Program-made: the position numbers and the translations under genes
Shown: piece after piece, positions 57,912 to 64,000 of the stretch
Layout of the letters: each line of letters starts with the position of its first letter
Numbering within the stretch: position 1 is the first letter of the stretch
Assembly: GCA_963771295.1 (NCBI GenBank)
Contig: CAVYTB010000011.1
Coordinates: forward strand, 248,001-312,000
Direction of reading: 5' to 3'
DNA length: 64,000 nt
Source: Acidiferrum sp963771295
GTDB lineage: Bacteria; Acidobacteriota; Terriglobia; Acidiferrales; UBA7541
Notes under the pieces: generated by a model
What the model saw: the letters and a program-made list of their open reading frames with translations, nothing else
What the model was told of the DNA's origin: nothing
Database searches by the model: none

Positions 57912-58406
57912 ATGGCGAGAGTGTTGCATGTGTTTCGAGCGCCGAAACGTGGCGCGCCGATGGAAGAACTCGCGGCGGCGGAAGTGGTGACAAACGCAGG
58001 GTTGAAGGGCTGCGCTCATGCACGGCCGGGCGGAAAGCGGCAAGTGTTGCTGGTGGACGTAGAGACGCTGGGCGTGTTTCAGCTGGAGCCGGGGATCACG
58101 CGAGAGAACGTGACCACCGAAGGATTGGACGTGAACGGATTGGCGATTGGGCAGAGGCTGCGGCTGGGTGAAGTTGAGTTGGAAGTCAGCGCGGTGTGCG
58201 ACCCTTGCGAACAGATCGAGGCGCTGCGTGACGGGCTCCAGGCCGAAATGCAGGGGCGGCGAGGCATGTTGTGCCGCGTGGTGGCGGGCGGAACGCTGCG
58301 GCGTGGTGACATAATTGAATTGGAAGAAGAAACGCTGACGGCGGAAATAACCGACAGCGCCGGACAAAAACAGAACTACGAAAATCAGCCAGAAAAACTA
58401 AGCTAA
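57912..58406 (+). CDS. MOSC-domain protein
   Basis: 164 residues from ATG 57912; a TTG at 57903 overlapping the purD stop (TTGA) is possible. Domain features: an N-terminal strand-rich part, LLVDVETLGVF, the segment PGITRENVTTEGLDVNGLAIGQRLRLG typical of MOSC, and VCDPCEQIE where the conserved Cys lies, followed by RRGMLCRVVAGG. MOSC domains carry sulfur or N-oxide chemistry with molybdenum cofactor (as in MOCOS, YiiM). It follows purD directly but has no obvious purine role; specificity unknown. Confidence 0.88.
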   Translation: MARVLHVFRAPKRGAPMEELAAAEVVTNAGLKGCAHARPGGKRQVLLVDVETLGVFQLEPGITRENVTTEGLDVNGLAIGQRLRLGEVELEVSAVCDPCEQIEALRDGLQAEMQGRRGMLCRVVAGGTLRRGDIIELEEETLTAEITDSAGQKQNYENQPEKLS

Positions 58407-58461
58407 GAAAACCAACCAGAAAAACGAAGGCAAGAAGAAGCACCGGTCCAAAAACCGGCAA

Positions 58462-59439
58462 CTACGGATTGGGCTTTCGGCGGAGGGTGGGAGCGTCCGG
58501 CGGGCGATCTGTGTCTTTGCTTGGTTCCTGCTTGGCGCGTTCGATTGGTTCTTCCGGGGGAACAACCCAACGGAATCCGGCAGTCTCACCGAGCGTTCCC
58601 TCGATGAATGCGGCTTTGCCAGCTAGCATAGGCAAAAGCGCGCGCATGAAATCGGCGGAATCTTCAGGGACGGCTTTGTTGGCTTGACCGCGCTCGATAT
58701 TTTCCAGGACTTTGGCGAATTTTGGATCGGAGGCGCGCAGCTTGGCGATGCGAGGATCGTTTTGCTGGATCAGGCCCAACAGCGGCACAACCTGCAAATT
58801 GTTGGGGAAGCGGACTTCGAAGATGGTGTGAGCCGCTTTTTTTTCAGGAGGATAGATCTGCTCAAAGCGCGGCCGCAGCACGTGGGTTTGCAGATAGTTG
58901 GCTGCCGCGCCGACTTGCTGCTGTTCGACGCGATACTCGAGGATCCAGACTTCCGGACCGTAGTTGTCCGGACCGTAGCCAATCACGACGATCTGGAGAA
59001 GCGGCTCATCGGGCTGCAGGTCGATCTTATTGTGAAGTTGGGCGACGAGCGGGCGCAATTTCTCCAGGTAGCCGACGCCAATCTGCTCGAGGTCGCTTTC
59101 GCCGGCTCCGGGAGCGCGGTAATTATGAGGATTAGCGGCGAATACGCGAGGGATGTCGCGATCCAGGCGAATGGGTTTTGGAGCGGCGGGAACTTGCCAT
59201 TCCGAGGCGCCGAAGAAGATGCCGATGTGATTCATGTCCATTTCCGCGACGCGAGGTGGAACGGACTTGGCCTCAAGAGGCTGGTCGATGGCGCCGAAAA
59301 CGATGCCATCGCGTGTCACGTGAATGATCACGCGACCGCCGGCGAGATTGGCGACGATTTCGTCGCCCTGGGCGAAGGCACGTCCGGCGAAGGCGAACAG
59401 CGCGCCGAAGAAGCCGAAGATGAGAATCAGACGCCGCAT
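58462..59439 (-). CDS. Secreted protein, unknown
   Basis: 325 residues. Signal peptide (about 1-23, ending AFA). The domain that follows is a mix of strands and helices; IGVGYLEKLRPLVAQLHNKI, then LLQIVVIGYGPDNYGPEVWILEYR and FEVRFPNN are distinctive but fit no family I can name. The C-terminus is Pro/Lys/Asp-rich and disordered. Convergent with the MOSC gene (55 bp). Periplasmic or surface location inferred. Confidence 0.7.
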   Translation of the reverse strand: MRRLILIFGFFGALFAFAGRAFAQGDEIVANLAGGRVIIHVTRDGIVFGAIDQPLEAKSVPPRVAEMDMNHIGIFFGASEWQVPAAPKPIRLDRDIPRVFAANPHNYRAPGAGESDLEQIGVGYLEKLRPLVAQLHNKIDLQPDEPLLQIVVIGYGPDNYGPEVWILEYRVEQQQVGAAANYLQTHVLRPRFEQIYPPEKKAAHTIFEVRFPNNLQVVPLLGLIQQNDPRIAKLRASDPKFAKVLENIERGQANKAVPEDSADFMRALLPMLAGKAAFIEGTLGETAGFRWVVPPEEPIERAKQEPSKDTDRPPDAPTLRRKPNP

Positions 59440-59511
59440 GGAAAAAGGCCTGCTACCTGCAGACTAGCATAATCCGAAGGAAGGCTCAGGCGAGCAGTGG
59501 AGTTTCCTCAG

Positions 59512-59665
59512 GGGCTGAAGCCCAATGATAGTCAGGGAGTTGTTGTTGGAGCTAAAAGCTCGGATCCCTAAAGGGCAGAGTTCTTCCGCAGGCTGTGGAG
59601 CCGGATCGCAGGAACAGCACTTGCCGCACGAGGTGTCGGGTGGAAAAGCGGCGGCTAGCCGCCGC
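59512..59665. repeat. Cluster of small palindromes
   Basis: Four in 154 bp: GGGCTGAAGCCC (59512-59523), GAGCTAAAAGCTC (59549-59561), CCCTAAAGGG (59566-59575) and GCGGCGGCTAGCCGCCGC (59648-59665, perfect 18-bp). CCCTAAAGGG is shared with the composite element at 48302-48427. No gene lies in 59440-59735. Confidence 0.75.
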
Positions 59666-59735
59666 ACTCCATAGTTTCACGGGAGGGCGGGTTCCGCTAG
59701 ACTAGAGGATTAGAATCCAGCAGAGAGAATGGACT

Positions 59736-60293
59736 ATGGGACTGCGTAAACTGAAAAGCATTCGACACAATGGAAAGACCGTAAGCGAGATTCTGGACGC
59801 GCACCAACGCTTTTGGGCCGGGAAAGAAGGCGGAGCGCGGGCGAATCTGGAAGGAGCAGACCTGTCGCGCGCGGACTTGACGAAAGTAAACCTAGCCGGC
59901 GCGATCCTCCGGAACGCGAATCTGGAAGAGAGCGATTTGCGAGGCGCGCGATTGCCGGCGGCGGATTTGAGTGGAGCGAAACTGCGCAAAGCGGACTTGC
60001 GAAATACGGACATGACCGAGTCGGCGTTTCCTGGCGCGGATTTCACTGAAGCGCAGGCGAGCGGCGTGGAGTTTTTTCGCTGCGATATGACCAACGCGAA
60101 TTTTCAGAAGGCGCAATTGCGAAACGCGAACTTCCGCGATGCGCACGTGGATGGAGCGAAGTTCAGCGGCGCGGATATGGGAATCACAATTTTGCGAGAG
60201 ACGGATTTGAGCAAGGCGGATTTGTCTGGCGTTGATCTGTCGACGACGTTGATGCCGCCGGGATATGGCACCGGGAAAAAAGCCGGGGCTTGA
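59736..60293 (+). CDS. Pentapeptide-repeat protein
   Basis: 185 residues. After an N-terminal helix (about 1-30) come about 25 consecutive A(D/N)LXX-type repeats (for example GADLSRADLTKVNLAGAILR, 40-170), which fold as a right-handed quadrilateral beta-helix. Lacks a signal peptide, so cytosolic. Some pentapeptide proteins protect gyrase as DNA mimics, most have unknown role; this one is not acidic enough along its length for me to argue for mimicry. Start ATG 59736. Confidence 0.92.
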   Translation: MGLRKLKSIRHNGKTVSEILDAHQRFWAGKEGGARANLEGADLSRADLTKVNLAGAILRNANLEESDLRGARLPAADLSGAKLRKADLRNTDMTESAFPGADFTEAQASGVEFFRCDMTNANFQKAQLRNANFRDAHVDGAKFSGADMGITILRETDLSKADLSGVDLSTTLMPPGYGTGKKAGA

Positions 60294-60381
60294 CCGTTAC
60301 CCTTCCGTTTTGCACGTTTTGCGCGACAGGATGGCAAAAGCGTGCGGTGCGTGTTAGCCTCATTTCGCGCGACGCGAGATT

Positions 60382-60475
60382 CTGTAGCTCATCCCTTTTA
60401 GGGATGCGGGTTTTCGTCCCACCGCGACCACGCTGCGGAGCGAACGAACCTCAGGCCTGAAGGCTTGAGCTACAG
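60382..60475. repeat. Composite palindromic intergenic element, copy 2
   Basis: CTGTAGCTCA (60382-60391) and TGAGCTACAG (60466-60475) bound it, as in copy 1 at 48302-48427. The inner palindromes are swapped: CATCCCTTTTAGGGATG on the left and AGGCCTGAAGGCTT on the right, so it lies in reverse orientation. The middle is unrelated. Confidence 0.85.
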
Positions 60476-60563
60476 GGACATGGCGCGCTTCTCCCGGAGC
60501 GGTATTCACGTGGTCTCTTCTTCCGTTCCATAACGCGCAAAGCCGCAACGAACAAAGGAAATT

Positions 60564-63494
60564 GTGGCCACAGCTTCCACAAAAATCGATCTTCCCGGAG
60601 TGCGCGAACGCGTTTTGGACGTAGTGCGCGAGCTACTGGAGGAATTGGGCAGTCACGGCGCGCTGCCGCAACTGAGCGCGAGTTCCAGCCTTGACCGTGA
60701 TCTTGGATTAGGCAGCCTGGAACGCGTAGAACTACTGACGCGCCTGGAAAATGCATTCGGGATACGCTTGCCCGATACGCTGGCGGCGGAGGCGAGCACA
60801 CCGGAAGAGCTTGCTGCAGGAATTATGGCGGCGCCGGGCGCAGAGCACGACGTCGAGAAGGAAAGTTCGGCGCTCCGAGCTGCGGCGGCGACCCAACGAC
60901 TGCATCGCGACACAGCGGATTCGATTGTCGAGACAGCCGAAACACTGGTGGAAGTGATTCGGCACCGCGGCATACACGATGCGAATCGCACGCATCTGCT
61001 GATCACGGAAGACGACGAGCGCGGCGAGCATCAATTCACGCTAACGTTTGGCGAGTTGTATTCGGCGGCGCAGAAGTGCGCGGAGGAATTGGCGCGGCGC
61101 GGCGTGCCGGCAGGAGGGCGCGTTTCGCTGATGCTGCCGACATCGCGACAATTTTTTATCTGCTATGCGGGGATTCTGCTGGCGGGCGCGGTGCCGGTAC
61201 CGATTTATCCGCCATTTCGCGCGGACCGCATTGAAGAATATGCGGAGAGGCAGTCGGCGATCCTGAACAATGCTGGCGTGTGCCTGCTGCTGACGTTTCG
61301 TCGCGCGGAGGCGGTTGCGAAACTGTTGAAGCCACGCGTGAAATCGCTGGTTAGCGTGGTAGACGCGGGCAAGCTGCTGGACGCGGCGGAAAAAGAGCCG
61401 CCACCGGCGCCGGGCGCATTGCCTGCGTTCATCAGCGGAAGCCGGCTTCGCAAAGGCAGCGACATCGCGTTGCTGCAATACACATCGGGTTCGACCGGTG
61501 ACCCCAAAGGCGTCGTGCTGACGAATGCGAATTTGTTGGCGAATATGCGGGCGGTGGCGGAAGCCGTGCAGATGGGGCCGGCAGACGTGGGGATCAGTTG
61601 GCTGCCCTTGTATCACGACATGGGATTGATCGGCGCGTGGCTGACGTTGCTGCTGCATGGCGTGCCACTTGTGGTGCTGTCGCCGCTGGCGTTCCTGACG
61701 CGGCCGGAGCGCTGGCTGCAGGCGTTCAGCAAACACAAAGGAACAATTACCGCGGCGCCGAACTTCGCATACGAATTGTGTGTGCGAAAAATTTCCGACA
61801 AAGCGATGGAGGGAGTGGACCTGAGTTCGTGGCGCGCGGCGTTGAATGGGGCGGAACCCGTGAACCCGGAAACGTTGGAAGGGTTCATCACGCGATTTTC
61901 GAAATACGGATTCAAGCGCGAAGCCATGCTGCCGGTTTATGGGCTGGCGGAGGCGTCGCTGGGCGTTACGGTGCCGCCGCTTTCACGGGGGCCGCTGGTG
62001 GATCGCGTGGAGCGGGACGCGTTCACAACACAGGGACGCGCTATCCCCGCGAAACCGGAAGATGACTCGGCTATCGCGTTTGTTTCAGCGGGAAAGCCGG
62101 TGCCGCGGCATGAAGTGATGATTGTGGATGAACAGGGCGACGAGGTGGCGGACCGCACAGAGGGATATCTGTGGTTTCGCGGGGCTTCGGCAACCAGCGG
62201 CTACTACCAGAATGCAGCGGGGACGGAGAAGCTGCTTCCACGAGGACCGGCGAAGGGTGATGGCGAGTTTGCCTGGGTGAATTCGGGCGACCGGGCGTAC
62301 CGCGCAGACGGCGAGTTCTACGTCACAGGCCGCGTGAAGGACATCATCATCAAGGGCGGGCGCAATTTGTATCCGCACGAGGTGGAGGAATTGGCGGGTC
62401 GTGCGGAAGGAATTCGCAAGGGCTGCATTGTGGCCTTCGGATTGGAGGATGAGGCATCGGGCACGGAAAAGTTGGTGGTGGTCGCCGAATCGCGCGAGGA
62501 GTCGAAAGCGAGAAGGGCCGCGATTGCCAGCGCGATTACGGATGAAGTTTCGCGGGGACTGGGATTGCCGCCGGACCGGGTGGAATTGATTCCGCCGGGA
62601 AGCATTCCGAAGACTTCCAGCGGCAAGCTGCGGCGCGACGAGACCAAGCAGCTGTATCTAGCGGGGACGCTGACAGCGGCGAAGCCTCCGGCGTGGCTGC
62701 AAATCGCACGGTTGGGGACTATTCCGTACGTGAAGGAAGGATTCCGCGTTGTTTTCGGCGGCATACGCAAGCTGCTGGAGAAAATCTACGGCTTGTATTT
62801 CATCGTCGTGTTCGTTTTGTGGATTATCCCCTCGTGGGCCATGGTGCGAACGATCAAGGATTATAAGGCGGCGGGGCGCTTCACTTCGGCGGCGCTGAAA
62901 GTGTTGTTCGCGCTGACGTTTATTCGCGTGAAGGTGATCGGAAAAGAGCACATGGATACGCCGGGCGCAAAAGTGTATGCGTCGAACCACGCGAGCTATT
63001 TTGACGTGTTGCCGCTGATGATGGGGCTGGGCGTTCCGTACCGGTTCGTGGCCAAGAGCGAAGTCAATCAGATGCCGTTTATCGGACGGTTCCTGAACCA
63101 GATGGGCCACTTGTCGTTCGACAGACTGGATGCCGGCTCGCGCTTGAAGCAAGTGCACATGATGGAAGAGTGCTTGCGCAAGGGAGATGCGATTTTTGTT
63201 TTCCCGGAAGGCACGTTTGTGCCGGAAGACGGCGTGCGTCCGTTTCAGCTTGGGGGATTCAACGCGGCGGTGGCGACGGGAACGCCCGTTGTGCCGGTGT
63301 CGTTGGCGGGGACGCGGAAGTTTCTACGCGACCGCACGTTCCTTCCGCGGCCCACAAGCGTGACAATCACGCTCTCCCCGCCAATCTATCCCGAGAAGTC
63401 CGGCGACGATCCTGAACATCTGCAGGAAATCGTGCGGTTGCGGGATCTTGCGCGAGAAGCAATTGCCCGGCACTCGGGCGAACCGCTTTTGTAA
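60564..63494 (+). CDS. ACP - acyl-AMP ligase - acyltransferase fusion
   Basis: 976 residues starting at GTG 60564 (AAAGGAAA upstream). An acyl-carrier domain (about 10-92) has the phosphopantetheine Ser in LGLGSLERVELL (S51). A fatty-acyl-AMP ligase-like domain (about 110-715) has YTSGSTGDPKGVVL (306-319), YGLAEASLGVTVPPL and GRVKDIIIKGGRNLYPHEVE. A TM segment (about 748-768) precedes a PlsC-type domain with NHASYFDV (H809, D814) and FPEGTFVPEDG (about 880). The unit could activate a fatty acid, load it onto its own ACP and pass it to an acceptor lipid at the membrane. Single-polypeptide versions resemble the Aas/LplT-type logic but with ACP in cis. Confidence 0.92.
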   Translation: MATASTKIDLPGVRERVLDVVRELLEELGSHGALPQLSASSSLDRDLGLGSLERVELLTRLENAFGIRLPDTLAAEASTPEELAAGIMAAPGAEHDVEKESSALRAAAATQRLHRDTADSIVETAETLVEVIRHRGIHDANRTHLLITEDDERGEHQFTLTFGELYSAAQKCAEELARRGVPAGGRVSLMLPTSRQFFICYAGILLAGAVPVPIYPPFRADRIEEYAERQSAILNNAGVCLLLTFRRAEAVAKLLKPRVKSLVSVVDAGKLLDAAEKEPPPAPGALPAFISGSRLRKGSDIALLQYTSGSTGDPKGVVLTNANLLANMRAVAEAVQMGPADVGISWLPLYHDMGLIGAWLTLLLHGVPLVVLSPLAFLTRPERWLQAFSKHKGTITAAPNFAYELCVRKISDKAMEGVDLSSWRAALNGAEPVNPETLEGFITRFSKYGFKREAMLPVYGLAEASLGVTVPPLSRGPLVDRVERDAFTTQGRAIPAKPEDDSAIAFVSAGKPVPRHEVMIVDEQGDEVADRTEGYLWFRGASATSGYYQNAAGTEKLLPRGPAKGDGEFAWVNSGDRAYRADGEFYVTGRVKDIIIKGGRNLYPHEVEELAGRAEGIRKGCIVAFGLEDEASGTEKLVVVAESREESKARRAAIASAITDEVSRGLGLPPDRVELIPPGSIPKTSSGKLRRDETKQLYLAGTLTAAKPPAWLQIARLGTIPYVKEGFRVVFGGIRKLLEKIYGLYFIVVFVLWIIPSWAMVRTIKDYKAAGRFTSAALKVLFALTFIRVKVIGKEHMDTPGAKVYASNHASYFDVLPLMMGLGVPYRFVAKSEVNQMPFIGRFLNQMGHLSFDRLDAGSRLKQVHMMEECLRKGDAIFVFPEGTFVPEDGVRPFQLGGFNAAVATGTPVVPVSLAGTRKFLRDRTFLPRPTSVTITLSPPIYPEKSGDDPEHLQEIVRLRDLAREAIARHSGEPLL

Positions 63495-63511
63495 TTTGGC
63501 CAAGAGCTAGC

Positions 63512-64000
63512 TTAACGATTCAACCTGTAGACAACGGTGATGCGGGTATCGATCTCGAAGGCTTGGCCGTTGAGAACCGTGGGACGGTAGTGCCACTCGC
63601 GCACTGCGGCAAGCGCCGAGTTGTAGAAGAGCGGGTCGCCAGAAAGCACTTCCAGCGATTGGATGGAGCCGTCGGTAGCAATGACGGCGTGGAGTTCGAC
63701 GCGGCCTTCGCGGCCGGCCTGTTTCGCGAGAATGGGATAGATCGGTTCGACGCGATGAGTGAGCATGGCGGGTTCGAGGGAAGTAACTCTCAAACGCCTG
63801 GTGGGCTCGACGCTTGGCTCGGCTCGAGGCTTTTCTGGAACTCTGGGATCGGTGTTCAAGCCATATGGAACGCCATCGCCAACGAGCGTACCAGGTATAG
63901 AGTCGCCCTCTGGTTGGTTGGACGTTGTGTTGATCGATTCACCGTTTTTCAAGGGGCGAGGCGGATTTCGCGGATCAAAGCAGAACACACAGATTCGCCT
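63512..64000 (-). CDS. TonB C-terminal-domain protein (5' end outside window)
   Basis: At least 162 residues; the frame is open to the window edge and has no convincing start inside it (a GTG at 63988 lies in a non-characteristic stretch), so it is taken as partial. A Pro/Asn/Thr-rich region leads to a TonB-C domain: HRVEPIYPILAKQAGREGRV, LHAVIATDGSIQSLEVLSGD and AVREWHYRPTVLNG, ending ITVVYRLNR. TonB transmits proton-motive energy to outer-membrane receptors; such proteins also occur with unrelated roles in Acidobacteriota. The receptor at 7942-10863 is a possible partner only in a general sense. Confidence 0.85.
   Translation of the reverse strand, partial: RRICVFCFDPRNPPRPLKNGESINTTSNQPEGDSIPGTLVGDGVPYGLNTDPRVPEKPRAEPSVEPTRRLRVTSLEPAMLTHRVEPIYPILAKQAGREGRVELHAVIATDGSIQSLEVLSGDPLFYNSALAAVREWHYRPTVLNGQAFEIDTRITVVYRLNR

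Noticed and set aside
1..64000. CRISPR array, prophage or restriction system
   Set aside because: No regularly spaced repeats, no phage structural genes and no methylase/nuclease pairs were seen.

Overview
The window looks like a chromosomal segment of a soil-type Acidobacteriota (Koribacter/Terriglobia-like). This is an inference from gene content, not from a marker gene: a large TonB-dependent receptor with an N-terminal carboxypeptidase-regulatory-like domain, a winged-helix/TolB-propeller regulator, DUF2339, PadR, YCII and serine-hydrolase paralogs, a bactofilin, many GTG/TTG starts, and palindromic intergenic repeats. No rRNA, tRNA or CRISPR array was seen.

Layout. 1-14 kb: envelope and housekeeping genes (DUF2339 giant, M48 protease, serine hydrolase, ffh, TonB receptor, PLP enzyme, beta-barrel, O-methyltransferase). 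14-31 kb: small accessory genes (two YCII proteins around an alpha/beta hydrolase, SnoaL-like protein, PadR plus membrane partner, PilZ/coiled-coil protein, TPR protein, second serine hydrolase, a frameshifted sensor kinase, carbonic anhydrase, secreted proteins). 31-40.3 kb: a mobile island with a decayed transposase relic, an IS91-type transposase plus tyrosine recombinase, three metabolic genes, and two IS110-family (IS1111-like) elements head to head with recognisable inverted repeats. 40-44 kb: greB, a repeat-rich gap and a winged-helix/propeller regulator.

45-54.8 kb is the origin-type neighbourhood: rpmH-rnpA-yidD-yidC-khpB, then a YdjM-like protein, selD and a CPBP protease, then rsmG, four parS sites, parA, parB and a bactofilin. 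dnaA is not in the window. 54.9-64 kb: rhomboid-TPR fusion, purD-MOSC, secreted protein, pentapeptide protein, an ACP-acyl-AMP ligase-acyltransferase fusion, and a partial TonB-like protein.

The strongest discoveries are: (1) selD continues upstream through an in-frame UGA in the GUAAK active-site motif, followed by a bacterial SECIS-like hairpin, so SelD is predicted to be a selenoprotein; (2) two adjacent IS1111-like elements with 14-15 bp inverted repeats and 220-275 nt 3' noncoding regions expected to hold bridge RNAs; (3) rnpA has no ATG/GTG/TTG that would keep its conserved N-terminus; (4) a serine hydrolase has Asp in place of the nucleophilic Ser; (5) a one-base frameshift splits a sensor kinase from its signal peptide.
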